This document shows positions 7,433 through 14,608 of a stretch of DNA of 15,933 nt, in pieces. The stretch spans positions 1-15,933 of the forward strand of contig JBBPZM010000010.1 of NCBI GenBank assembly GCA_038199035.1, read 5' to 3'. The number at the start of each line of letters is the position of its first letter. Positions within the stretch are counted from its first letter, which is position 1. Made by a program: the position numbers and the translations under genes. This DNA is from DATAEY01 sp038199035. GTDB lineage: Bacteria; Actinomycetota; Thermoleophilia; Solirubrobacterales; Solirubrobacteraceae. The notes under the pieces were generated by a model. That model was not told the DNA's origin and searched no databases. It saw only the letters and a program-made list of their open reading frames with translations.

Positions 7433-8408
7433 ATGGCGCGATGGCGGTAGGGGACGGGCTGGGCGCGTGCTCCGGAGCGGCGGTCTCACCAGCTGAGGCA
7501 CCGCTGTCCACCGCGCTCCCCGGGTCGCCGGCCACGGCCGCGGCGGGGCGCCGGCGCAGCCACCACCACGAGAACGCGGCGACGACCAGCGGGACGGCGA
7601 TGATCGCCGCGACCGGGATCGGGAGGTCGGCCTTGGAGAGGACGGCCAGCGCGGAGGCCAGCAGCACGCAGCCCAGCGCCGGACGCAGGCCGCCCGAGGG
7701 CACGCGGGTCATCAGGGCGGCCCCGATCCACACCCCGGGCAGGGAGCCGATGAGGATGTTGACCATCAGCCCCAGGTCGACGTTGCCGCTGACGAAGTGG
7801 CCCAGGCCCGCCACCCACAGCAGGACGGCCGCCTGGAAGACATCGGTCCCCACCACGCGGTGCGGGGTCAGGCGGAAGACGAGGATGAGCGCGAGGCCGA
7901 TCAGCGCGCCGCTGCCCACCGACGTGACCCCGAGCACGACGCCGAGGACGAAGCCGATGGCCACGGCCTGGACCTTGGTGCGCCGATCCATGACGACGCG
8001 CTCGCGCTCGCGCGCCACCAGCTTGGGGAGGAAGAGGGCGCGGACCAGCGTGGCCAGGCCGGCCACCAGCAGGGCTCCGGCCACGGCCACCAGCAGCGGG
8101 GAGTCGAAGGAGTCGCCGAAGGAGGCGTGCAGGCGGCTGACCGCCACCACGCCGATGAGCGAGCCCGGTGCGCTGCCCAGGCAAAGCCATCCGGCCACGC
8201 CCAGGTCGACGGTGCCCTTGCGCAGGTGGCGCCAGCCGCCCAGGGTCTTGGTGATGGCCCCGTAGGCGAGGTCGGTGCCGATGGCCACCACCGGCTGGGT
8301 GCCAAGGACGAGGATGAGCAGCGGCGTCATCAGGGACCCGCCGCCGATCCCCGTCATCCCGACCAGCACACCGACCCCGAGGCCGAATAGGACGACCAGC
8401 GGATCCAT
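7431..8408 (-). CDS. TauE/SafE-family membrane permease (probable sulfate/sulfite transport)
   Basis: The 325-residue product is a polytopic membrane protein with about eight hydrophobic segments. It has the two related halves of the TauE/SafE family: the first opens with GMTGIGGGSLMTPLL (17-31), and the second carries the matching GVTSVGSGALIGLALIL. The C-terminus is a hydrophilic Ala/Pro tail. Family members export sulfite or sulfoacetate, but the corynebacterial cysteine operon contains a permease of this family proposed to take up sulfate. Here it sits between cysH and cysD, so either sulfate import or export of toxic excess sulfite would make sense; sequence alone does not decide. Start ATG at 8408 lacks a clear Shine-Dalgarno but has TAGCCT ten bases upstream, so an internal promoter is possible. 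It lies 66 bases after cysH. Confidence 0.9.
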   Translation of the reverse strand: MDPLVVLFGLGVGVLVGMTGIGGGSLMTPLLILVLGTQPVVAIGTDLAYGAITKTLGGWRHLRKGTVDLGVAGWLCLGSAPGSLIGVVAVSRLHASFGDSFDSPLLVAVAGALLVAGLATLVRALFLPKLVARERERVVMDRRTKVQAVAIGFVLGVVLGVTSVGSGALIGLALILVFRLTPHRVVGTDVFQAAVLLWVAGLGHFVSGNVDLGLMVNILIGSLPGVWIGAALMTRVPSGGLRPALGCVLLASALAVLSKADLPIPVAAIIAVPLVVAAFSWWWLRRRPAAAVAGDPGSAVDSGASAGETAAPEHAPSPSPTAIAP

Positions 8409-8418
8409 GAAGCTCGAC

Positions 8419-8424
8419 AGGCTA
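8419..8424 (-). promoter_or_regulatory. candidate internal -10 box before the TauE/SafE gene
   Basis: TAGCCT on the minus strand, ten bases before the ATG at 8408, in the 66-base gap after cysH. The same hexamer precedes the epsilon-like gene at 11406. It would allow the transporter, cysD and cysN to be made apart from sir and cysH. No -35 is obvious. Confidence 0.28.
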
Positions 8425-8474
8425 GAGGATCGCTGCGGCGAGCCACGGGCGACCGATGCCCGCTGGGACCCGCC

Positions 8475-9119
8475 TCAGCTGTCCTCGTGCAGCCCGCACT
8501 CCGTTCGGTCCTGTCCCGCCCAGCGGCCCTCGCGCCCGTTGCCAGGCAGCGTGCAGGGCGCGCAGCCGATAGAGGTGTAGCCGCGGTCGTGCAGCGCGTT
8601 GTAGGGCACGTCGTGCTTGGCGATGTAGGCCCAGACCCGCTCCTCGCTCCAGTCGGCGAGCGGGTTGACCTTCCACAGCCCCCGGCTCGACTCCCAGCTC
8701 AGCTTCGAGGTGGTCGCGCGGGTGGGCGCCTGGTCGCGGCGCAGTCCGGTGACCCAGGCCTCCAGGCCCTCGACCGCCCGATCCAGCGCTGCGACCTTGC
8801 CGTCGGTGCAGCAGTGCGAGGCGCTCCACGGCCGCCCGTCGAGGCTGGTGGCGTCGTAGACCTCGACGTGCACGCCGTAGCGCTGCTCGAGCTCGCGCCA
8901 GGCGGCGTAGGTCTCGGGGAAGAGGGCACCGGTGTCGATGGTGAATACGCGCGCCTGGGGCTCGATGCGCAGGAGCATGTCGACCAGCACCGCGCCCTCC
9001 TTCTGGAACGAGCAGGCCAGGGCGAGGTTGGGGTGATGGCGCTCGACGGCGTAGGCCAGCACGTCCTGCGCCTCGAGGTGCTCGAGGTCGGGGGCGGTGG
9101 GGGACGGAGCGGTGGCCAT
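8475..9119 (-). CDS. cysH: adenylyl-sulfate (APS) reductase, iron-sulfur type
   Basis: The 214-residue protein reduces activated sulfate to sulfite using thioredoxin. It belongs to the PAPS/APS reductase PP-loop group: ALACSFQKEGAVLVDML at 33-49 is the nucleotide-binding start, and TGLRRDQAPTRA at 124-135 is a strong signature. The catalytic cysteine is Cys208 in ECGLH near the C-terminus. Cys103-Cys104 and Cys186/Cys189 (CAPC) are the four ligands of the [4Fe-4S] cluster found in APS-using enzymes and absent from enteric PAPS reductases. This fits the absence of an APS kinase here. One oddity is the segment after the CC pair, TDGKV, where most family members have an arginine before the lysine (RKV). 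AAAGGAG at 9125-9131, five bases before ATG, supports the start. It lies 46 bases after sir. Confidence 0.95.
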   Translation of the reverse strand: MATAPSPTAPDLEHLEAQDVLAYAVERHHPNLALACSFQKEGAVLVDMLLRIEPQARVFTIDTGALFPETYAAWRELEQRYGVHVEVYDATSLDGRPWSASHCCTDGKVAALDRAVEGLEAWVTGLRRDQAPTRATTSKLSWESSRGLWKVNPLADWSEERVWAYIAKHDVPYNALHDRGYTSIGCAPCTLPGNGREGRWAGQDRTECGLHEDS

Positions 9120-9124
9120 CAGCG

Positions 9125-9131
9125 CTCCTTT
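9125..9131 (-). promoter_or_regulatory. cysH ribosome binding site
   Basis: AAAGGAG on the minus strand five bases before the ATG at 9119. It fixes the start and shows that cysH is translated by ordinary Shine-Dalgarno initiation as an internal operon gene. Confidence 0.7.
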
Positions 9132-9165
9132 TCCGTCAACGAGCCAAAACCTGCCGGCGAAGTGG

Positions 9166-11043
9166 TCAGACCGCGCACTCGCCCTCCCCCCGCACGACCT
9201 TGAAGGGCTCCGACCGGCTCCAGTCGATGAAGTGGGTCATGTTCTCCAGGCTGAACTCCACCGGCAAGGCGAGATCCTTGACCACGCCCTCCATCTCGGT
9301 CTGGCCGACGCGGTCGACGAAGGCGTTGAACGCCTCGTCGTCCTGGCGGTTGGCCTCGTAGTGGCGCAGCCAGCGCTCGACGGCGTCGGGCACGCGCTTG
9401 GCCGGCAGGCGGACCTTGAGGCGCTGGCCCATCTTCACCGTACCGTCCTCGTAGTGGCCGCCCATGTGTGCGACGTAGGCGGGCACGGTCTTGTCGCCCA
9501 CCTTGATGGAGGCGCCGTAGAACCCGATGTTGGCGATGTGGTGCTGGCCGCAGCCGTTGGGGCAGCCGCTCATCTTGATGTGGATCCTGCGCGTGAGCGG
9601 ATCGTCGATCGCCATCTCGGCCAGGCGGTCGCGGATCGCCTGGTTGAGCCCCATCGAGCTGGTGATGCCCAGCTTGCAGGAGTCGGTGCCCGGGCAGGAG
9701 ACCACATCCGTGATCTCTTGGGCGCCGGGCTCGCCGAGCCCCAAGTCGTCCAGCGCCCGCCAGACGTCGTAGATCGCCTCGTCGCGCACCCAGCGCAGGA
9801 CGAGGTTCTGGCCCACGGTGGTGCGGGCGTAGCCCCCGCTGAACTCGCGCATGATGGCCCCCAGGCCGCGCAGCTGCTCGGGCGTGAGGTCGCCCCGGGT
9901 CACCGCCACCTCGACGGTGGAGAAGCCCACCTGGCGCTGGGCGACCACGTTGGTGGCGGCGAAGCGGTCGAACTGGCGGACCGAACGGGCCGCCTCCGGC
10001 GACCCGTTCGGTGCCCCGCCGTTGGTCGAGAGGAAGCTGGCCGGGACGGGCGGCGCGTTGGCCTCCTCGTCGTCGACGAAGAGCAGCGGGTCCAGCGAGA
10101 AGTCGCGCTCGGCCACCCAGTCGCCGCGCAGCTCCTCGTCGACCTGATCGCGGAAGGCTTCGACCCCGATCTTGTCGACCATGACCTTGATGCGCGCGCG
10201 GGCGCGGTTGACCCGCAGCCACTCCTGGCGGTCGAAGACGCGCAGGATGGCCTCGGTGACCTTGAGGTACTCCCCGTCCTCGACGGCCACGAAGTCATAG
10301 ATACGCGGGGCGATGCGCGGCATGATCGACGTCCCGCCCCCGACCACCATCTCGAAGCCGCGCACCTCACGGCCGTCGACCTCCCGCACGCGGGGGATAA
10401 GGCCGAGGTCGTGGATGCCGGTGATCGCCCGGTCGTCGTCGGTGGCCGTGAAGGCGACCTTGAACTTGCGCGGCATCGACTGGCAGACCTCGTTGCGCAC
10501 GAAGTAGCGCACGAACGCGCCGGCGTACGGCGTCGGGTCGAAGAGCTCGCCCTCGGACACCCCCGCCCACGGATCGCCGGTGACGTTGCGCATGGTGTTG
10601 CCGCAGCCCTCGCGCGAGGAGAGCCCGGCGTCGCCGAGCTCGCGGATCAGCTTGGCCGCGTCGGGCAGGGGGACGTGGTGCATCTGGATGTTCTGGCGCG
10701 TGGTGATGTGGCCCTTGCGCAGGGGGACGTAGCGCTCGATGCCGTCGGCGAAGGCCTCGAGCTGCTCGGGCGAGACGCCCCCGAAGGGCAGCTTGACCCG
10801 CACCATCTGCACGTCGGCCTGGCGCTGGCCGTAGATGCCCTGCTTGAGGCGGAACTTGATGAAGTCGTCCTCGGCGATCTGCTCGGCCAGGAACTTGCCG
10901 GCCTCGGTGTCGAAGTCGTCGAACTCGCGCTCGAGGATCGGGATGATGTGCCCGGGGACGTTCTCGTAGACCTCGGGGCTCTCCAGCGAGCCGCGGCCCT
11001 TGGGCTTGGCTTCCTCGGTGGTGGGCAGCGATGTGGGCTCCAT
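9166..11043 (-). CDS. sir: ferredoxin-dependent sulfite reductase (siroheme/[4Fe-4S])
   Basis: The 625-residue enzyme reduces sulfite to sulfide with six electrons. It has the duplicated nitrite/sulfite reductase layout. The first half contains RLKQGIYGQRQ and LRKGHITTRQNIQMHH; the siroheme-Fe-S binding part contains CPGTDSC (Cys450, Cys456) and GCPNGCGQHH (Cys494, Cys498), i.e. CX5C and CX3C. The length is somewhat above that of mycobacterial SirA, owing to a short N-terminal tail and an insert near 345-375. The family also includes ferredoxin-nitrite reductases, and motifs alone do not separate them. The following cysH, cysD and cysN make sulfite the likely substrate. It is the first gene of the operon, with GAGGAG at 11047-11052 before the ATG. 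An AT-rich promoter-like patch lies at about 11094-11130. Confidence 0.94.
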   Translation of the reverse strand: MEPTSLPTTEEAKPKGRGSLESPEVYENVPGHIIPILEREFDDFDTEAGKFLAEQIAEDDFIKFRLKQGIYGQRQADVQMVRVKLPFGGVSPEQLEAFADGIERYVPLRKGHITTRQNIQMHHVPLPDAAKLIRELGDAGLSSREGCGNTMRNVTGDPWAGVSEGELFDPTPYAGAFVRYFVRNEVCQSMPRKFKVAFTATDDDRAITGIHDLGLIPRVREVDGREVRGFEMVVGGGTSIMPRIAPRIYDFVAVEDGEYLKVTEAILRVFDRQEWLRVNRARARIKVMVDKIGVEAFRDQVDEELRGDWVAERDFSLDPLLFVDDEEANAPPVPASFLSTNGGAPNGSPEAARSVRQFDRFAATNVVAQRQVGFSTVEVAVTRGDLTPEQLRGLGAIMREFSGGYARTTVGQNLVLRWVRDEAIYDVWRALDDLGLGEPGAQEITDVVSCPGTDSCKLGITSSMGLNQAIRDRLAEMAIDDPLTRRIHIKMSGCPNGCGQHHIANIGFYGASIKVGDKTVPAYVAHMGGHYEDGTVKMGQRLKVRLPAKRVPDAVERWLRHYEANRQDDEAFNAFVDRVGQTEMEGVVKDLALPVEFSLENMTHFIDWSRSEPFKVVRGEGECAV

Positions 11044-11093
11044 GGTCTCCTCGTCACGGCTGCGCGAGCCGGGGGCGGGCGGGGAAGGCGCGG

Positions 11094-11130
11094 ACTATAG
11101 CTAACGCCGATCGGGGTTTAGGTATTTACG
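11094..11130 (-). promoter_or_regulatory. promoter-like AT-rich patch upstream of the sulfur operon
   Basis: In the 138-base gap between sir and the epsilon-like gene, the only AT-rich stretch contains TATAGT (11094-11099, minus strand) about 50 bases before the sir ATG, and an overlapping TAGCTA (11098-11103). A perfect palindrome CCGATCGG (11107-11114) falls where the -10/-35 spacer would be, followed by AATACCTAAACC further upstream. There is no TTGACA-like -35, so an activator or a repressor bound to the palindrome is plausible. The regulator is not in the window. Confidence 0.4.
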
Positions 11131-11181
11131 GACCGGCGCCCGGGTGACGCGGCCGGCTCGGGCCCCGCTCCGCGCCCGGGC

Positions 11182-11406
11182 TCAGCCCCAGGGATGGGGG
11201 TCGCCCCAGGGCGAGGGCTCGCCCGCCTCACGCCCGACGGCCTCCAGGAGCGCCATGCGCTGCCAGGGATTGCGGGGCGGGGCGGCCGCGGCCGCAGGTG
11301 GCGCGGTGTCGCGCATGAACTGCTCGAGCGCGGCGACCACGGCAGCGGCCTCCTCGGGGGAGGCGCTGGGGGCCACGATCTCCAGCTGGGGTCGCCGGTT
11401 GGGCAC
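11182..11406 (-). CDS. accE: small protein resembling acyl-CoA carboxylase epsilon subunit
   Basis: The 74-residue product begins PQLEIVAPSASPEEAAAVVA, has a short helix ending in LEQFMRD, an alanine/proline linker, then NPWQRMALLEAVGRE and a tryptophan-rich ending SPWGDPHPWG. This layout (beta strand plus PEE helix, low-complexity linker, W-containing tail) matches the small epsilon subunits that stabilise actinobacterial acyl-CoA carboxylases. These proteins diverge strongly, so the call rests on layout and on the presence of carboxylase genes in the same window. The GTG start at 11406 has no Shine-Dalgarno but TAGCCT sits seven bases upstream. In related genomes such genes usually follow the beta-subunit gene; here the nearest beta sequence is the truncated relic at 15300-15542, about 3.9 kb upstream on the same strand. 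Confidence 0.6.
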   Translation of the reverse strand: MPNRRPQLEIVAPSASPEEAAAVVAALEQFMRDTAPPAAAAAPPRNPWQRMALLEAVGREAGEPSPWGDPHPWG

Positions 11407-11413
11407 GATGCGC

Positions 11414-11419
11414 AGGCTA
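11414..11419 (-). promoter_or_regulatory. candidate -10 box for the epsilon-like gene
   Basis: TAGCCT on the minus strand, seven bases before GTG at 11406, predicts a leaderless transcript. It overlaps by two bases the -10 candidate of the divergent cyclodeaminase-family gene. Confidence 0.42.
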
Positions 11420-11423
11420 TCGT
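11418..11423 (+). promoter_or_regulatory. candidate -10 box for the cyclodeaminase-family gene
   Basis: TATCGT on the plus strand, eight bases before GTG at 11432, predicts a leaderless transcript and is my reason for choosing that start. Its first two bases are also the first two of the divergent TAGCCT box. Confidence 0.42.
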
Positions 11424-11431
11424 GGCTTCCC

Positions 11432-12379
11432 GTGCCCGAGGTGGCGGTGCTCCCGCAGGAGGCGGTGCTGGCGGCGGTCTCGCCGGCGCAGGCGATCCAC
11501 CGGGTGCGCGAGGCGTTCGTGCTCTACCGGCACGGCGACTGGGCCATGCCGCCCAAGGTCTACCTCGACAGCCCGCCGTTCGGCGACTTCCGGGCGATGC
11601 CGGCGCGGGGCGGCGGCCTTGCCCTGCTCAAGTGGGTCACCTCGTTCCCCGGCAACCCCGCGCGCGGGCTGCCAACCGTCACGGGCGTGGTCTGCCTGTC
11701 GGACGCGACCACCGGCGAGCCGCTGATGCTGCTCGACGCCCGCGCGGTCACCGCCCTGCGAACCGGCGCGGTGGCGGCGGTGGCGGCGCGCGCACTGGCT
11801 CGCGACGACGCCCGGACCGTGGGCCTCGTCGGCTGCGGGCTGCACGGCACGTGGGCGGCGCGTTGCATGGCCGCCGCCGGCTATGGGCCCGGGATCTGCC
11901 ACGACCCCGACGAGCGCGCGGCCCGGCGGCTGGCCGACGAACTGGGCTGGCGCAGCGGCTCTCTGCCCGAGGCGCTCGGTGCCGACGTCGTGTGCTGCGT
12001 CACGCCCGGTGGGGCGCCGGTCGTCGAGGCCGGCGATCTGCGGCCGGGCCTGCACCTGAACATGCTGGGCGCCGACGGCCCCGGCAAGGCGGAGGCCACG
12101 GTGGGCGCCGTCGGCTCGTGCGCGCTGTTCTGCGACGAGTGGGCGCAGGCCTCCCACGGGGGCGAGCTGACCGGGGCGGTGCAGGCCGGCATCGTCACGC
12201 GCGAGCGGGTCACGGAGCTGGGCGCCGTGTTGACCGGCGAGACGCCGGGGCGCCCGGGTCCCGACGCGGTCACGCTCTTCGATTCCACCGGCCTGGCCAT
12301 CCAGGACCTCGCGGTGGCCGCCGCGGCGCTCGAGGCGTGGCGGGCGGGCCGGGTGCGGGGCGTTTCCGTGACGCTCTGA
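11432..12379 (+). CDS. ornithine cyclodeaminase / mu-crystallin family NAD(P)-dependent enzyme
   Basis: About 315 residues. The family start VLPQEAVLAAVSPAQAIHRVREAF is followed by MPPKVYL (39-45), a catalytic-type lysine in LLKWVT and DARAVTALRTGAVAAVAA. The nucleotide-binding GLVGCGLHG is at 131-139, with HLNMLGAD and DSTGLAIQDL near the end. The family includes ornithine cyclodeaminase, alanine dehydrogenase, ketimine reductases and siderophore-precursor synthases; I cannot pick the substrate. GTG at 11432 is chosen because TATCGT lies eight bases upstream and the homology begins almost at once. An ATG at 11408 is in frame and would add eight residues, but it too lacks a Shine-Dalgarno. 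Divergent from the epsilon-like gene with only 25 bases between starts, and 95 bases before the P450. Confidence 0.88.
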   Translation: MPEVAVLPQEAVLAAVSPAQAIHRVREAFVLYRHGDWAMPPKVYLDSPPFGDFRAMPARGGGLALLKWVTSFPGNPARGLPTVTGVVCLSDATTGEPLMLLDARAVTALRTGAVAAVAARALARDDARTVGLVGCGLHGTWAARCMAAAGYGPGICHDPDERAARRLADELGWRSGSLPEALGADVVCCVTPGGAPVVEAGDLRPGLHLNMLGADGPGKAEATVGAVGSCALFCDEWAQASHGGELTGAVQAGIVTRERVTELGAVLTGETPGRPGPDAVTLFDSTGLAIQDLAVAAAALEAWRAGRVRGVSVTL

Positions 12380-12460
12380 GGCCAGTCCGTTCGACGTGCG
12401 CGCCCGCCGCCGCATCGATTGGCTCGTCCGGTGTGTCGCGGGATCGCCAGCCGGCGTACG

Positions 12461-12466
12461 TAGCAT
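12461..12466 (+). promoter_or_regulatory. candidate -10 box for the P450 gene
   Basis: TAGCAT, eight bases before the ATG at 12475, with no Shine-Dalgarno between. The spacing is identical to that of the cyclodeaminase-family gene and predicts a leaderless transcript. No convincing -35 is seen. Confidence 0.42.
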
Positions 12467-12474
12467 CAAGCGCC

Positions 12475-13767
12475 ATGTCACTTCCCCCGGGACCGCCCGC
12501 AGCAGCGGCCGCCGCCGACGCCGCCAGCGGGGTCGGCCATCGCGCGCGGCTGCGGCGCTGGCAGCGCGCTTACGGTGACGCGTTCACCCTGCGCGCCCCC
12601 GACGGCGGAGCGTTCGTCGTGCTCAGCGATCCCGAGGCGATCAAGTCGGTGTTCACCGCCGACCCCGACCACCTGCGGGCCGGTGCGGTGCACGCGACGA
12701 TCGAGCCGGTTGTCGGCCGCAACTCACTGATCCTCCTGAGCGGGAAGGAGCACCTGCGCCAGCGCCGGCTCATGCTCCCCCCCTTCCACGGCGCCCGCAT
12801 CGCCCGCTACACCGAGCTGACCACCGCGATCGTCGACGCCGAGCTCGACCGCTGGCCGGTGGGGGAGCCGATCTCCCTGCGCCAGCGGATGCAGGCGATC
12901 ACCATGGAGGTGATCATCAGGATCGTCTTCGGCGTACGGGGAGCCGGACGGGTGGCCAGCATGCACGAGGGCCTCTCGCGGCTGTGGACGGTGTGGACTT
13001 CTATGGCGCCCGGGGTGCTCGCGTCGTCGGTCGCCTCCTCTCCCGGGGACGAGCTCGCCCGCACGCGGGCCGCGGTGGACGCGCTGATCGACGCGGAGGT
13101 CGCGCTGCGACGTGAGGCCCCCGAGGAGGGGCGCGACGACATCCTCTCGCTGCTCCTGGCCGTGCGCGACGAGGACGGAGGGGCGCTCAGTCCCGAGGAG
13201 TTGCGCGACGAGCTGGTGACCCTCCTGGTAGCCGGCCACGAGACCACCGCCGCCGGGCTGGCCACCGCGCTCGAGCGCCTGTGCCGCCATCCGGACGCGC
13301 TCGAGCGGCTCAGCGACGAGAGCCGTGACGGCGGAAGGACCGCCTACGCCGAGGCCGTGGTGCACGAGGCGCTTCGGCTGCGGCCTCCGCTGACCATGGT
13401 GGGGCGCGAGCTCGCGGTCCCCTGGCAGCTGGGCGAGTGGGCGCTCCCGGCGGGGACGATCGTGGCTCCCTGCATCTACCTGGTCCACCGCCGCCCCGAC
13501 CTCTACCCCGACCCCGGCGCCTTCCGGCCCGAGCGCTTCCTCGAGCGCCCCCCCGAGACCTACACGTGGATCCCCTTCGGGGGCGGCGTGCGGCGCTGCA
13601 TCGGCGCGGCCTTCGCCCAGCACGAGATGAAGACGGTCCTGCGAGCGGTGCTGCGGCGCGCTCGCCTGGGAGCCGTCGCGCCCGCGCGCGACGGCGACCG
13701 AGCCGCGTCCGGCGGGGGGCGGCAGGTGATGTTGCTGGAGCGCCTGCCGCGATCGGCCGCGGCCTGA
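12475..13767 (+). CDS. cytochrome P450
   Basis: The 430-residue protein is a complete bacterial P450. The I-helix oxygen-binding motif AGHETT is at 253-258, the K-helix ExxR (EALR) at 298-301, PERF at 352-355 and the heme loop PFGGGVRRCIGAAFA at 367-381 with Cys375 as the heme thiolate. It begins LPPGPP without a membrane anchor, so it is probably soluble and needs a ferredoxin and reductase, neither of which is in the window. The RQRRLMLPPFHG segment (95-106) recalls the CYP135/CYP138-like group of mycobacteria, a low-confidence comparison from memory. The substrate is unknown. The open frame extends far upstream inside the cyclodeaminase-family gene, but ATG at 12475 with TAGCAT eight bases before it and the family-typical N-terminus fix the start. 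It is convergent with the methyltransferase, 21 bases apart. Confidence 0.95.
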   Translation: MSLPPGPPAAAAAADAASGVGHRARLRRWQRAYGDAFTLRAPDGGAFVVLSDPEAIKSVFTADPDHLRAGAVHATIEPVVGRNSLILLSGKEHLRQRRLMLPPFHGARIARYTELTTAIVDAELDRWPVGEPISLRQRMQAITMEVIIRIVFGVRGAGRVASMHEGLSRLWTVWTSMAPGVLASSVASSPGDELARTRAAVDALIDAEVALRREAPEEGRDDILSLLLAVRDEDGGALSPEELRDELVTLLVAGHETTAAGLATALERLCRHPDALERLSDESRDGGRTAYAEAVVHEALRLRPPLTMVGRELAVPWQLGEWALPAGTIVAPCIYLVHRRPDLYPDPGAFRPERFLERPPETYTWIPFGGGVRRCIGAAFAQHEMKTVLRAVLRRARLGAVAPARDGDRAASGGGRQVMLLERLPRSAAA

Positions 13768-13788
13768 TCCGCGGGCCCGGCTGTCCGG

Positions 13789-14457
13789 TTAAGACGGGAA
13801 AGCGTCCCGCCCTGCGCGTGACAACGAGCTCGACTGTCCGATCTGGCGTGACCGTATCCGCAAACGGTCTGCGACGAGGACCGCGAGGTCACGATGCACC
13901 CATGCGACCCGGGGCTCGAGTCCGGCGGCGCGGAGCCAGGCGACTTGCTCGTCGACCCGGCTTGGGACGTCGTGGATGCCGTCAACGGGCGTGACGACAT
14001 CGGCCGGGTCGTCAGGGACCACGACGTCGGCGAGCACCAGCCTGCCGCCGGGTCGCAGCGTCGCGGCGACGCGGACGAACAGGTTCGCCTTGACGGGCCC
14101 GCTGAGATGGTGCACGGCGAGGGCCGAGACGACGAGGTCGAACGGACCGTCTGGCAGAGGATCTTCGAGGCGGGCGACGCGTAGATCGGCGTCGGGTAGC
14201 GACATCCGGGCCCGCGCCAGCATCGCAGCGCTGGAGTCGATGCCGACGAGGCCAGCCCCGGGGTGACGGGCGAGCACGCGGCGAGCGGTCTCGCCCGTGC
14301 CGGTGCCCAGGTCAAGTACCCGTCGCACGGGGGCGAGGTCGGCGCTCTCGGCGGCAGCCTCATCCTGCAGGCGCGCGTAGTCCGGCACCTCCCTGGCCAT
14401 GAGCTCAAGGTAGGAGTGCGGGTCGAAATGGAACTGGCCCACGGACAGGTTGTACAC
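13789..14457 (-). CDS. class I SAM-dependent methyltransferase
   Basis: About 222 residues. The SAM-binding motif I VLDLGTGTGE is at 47-56, the acidic motif II VGIDSSAAML at 71-80, FDLVVSALAVHHL at 106-118 and the LRPGGRLVLAD strand at 134-144. This is the common small-molecule methyltransferase type (ubiE-/Tam-like); no substrate can be assigned. I chose GTG at 14457 (product beginning VYNLSVGQFHFDPHSYLEL) because the frame upstream is arginine/proline-rich shadow and would overlap the HTH gene at 14609. The ribosome binding site is weak (GGCGAG). It follows the two-gene toxin-antitoxin-like cassette after 151 bases in which I see no feature, and converges on the P450. Confidence 0.88.
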   Translation of the reverse strand: MYNLSVGQFHFDPHSYLELMAREVPDYARLQDEAAAESADLAPVRRVLDLGTGTGETARRVLARHPGAGLVGIDSSAAMLARARMSLPDADLRVARLEDPLPDGPFDLVVSALAVHHLSGPVKANLFVRVAATLRPGGRLVLADVVVPDDPADVVTPVDGIHDVPSRVDEQVAWLRAAGLEPRVAWVHRDLAVLVADRLRIRSRQIGQSSSLSRAGRDAFPS

Positions 14458-14608
14458 GGGTGCTCGCCGTGCAGACGTCGCATCGCGGCGAGACCACGGA
14501 CGGACCACCGGGACGACCGCGCGATGCCCCGACGGCCGGGCGGCGCGTCCGGGTGCTGAGACCGCGTGCTTCTCCCGCTGAGGAATGGGCGACCGGACGC
14601 TGGGTGGC

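Noticed and set aside
5334..8265. Long plus-strand frames opposite cysN, cysD and the TauE/SafE gene
   Set aside because: Low-complexity translations rich in Val/Asp/Gly/Ala or Arg/Pro/Ser, typical of antisense frames. The minus-strand genes explain the sequence.
9097..11100. 667-codon plus-strand frame opposite sir
   Set aside because: Antisense shadow of an unmistakable sulfite reductase.
11194..12474. Possible N-terminal extension of the P450 frame
   Set aside because: It lies in the wrong frame of the cyclodeaminase-family gene and reads as Gly/Arg repeats. The P450 homology begins at the ATG at 12475.
13768..13788. Terminator between the convergent P450 and methyltransferase genes
   Set aside because: Only 21 bases, with no stem-loop followed by a T-run that I can support.
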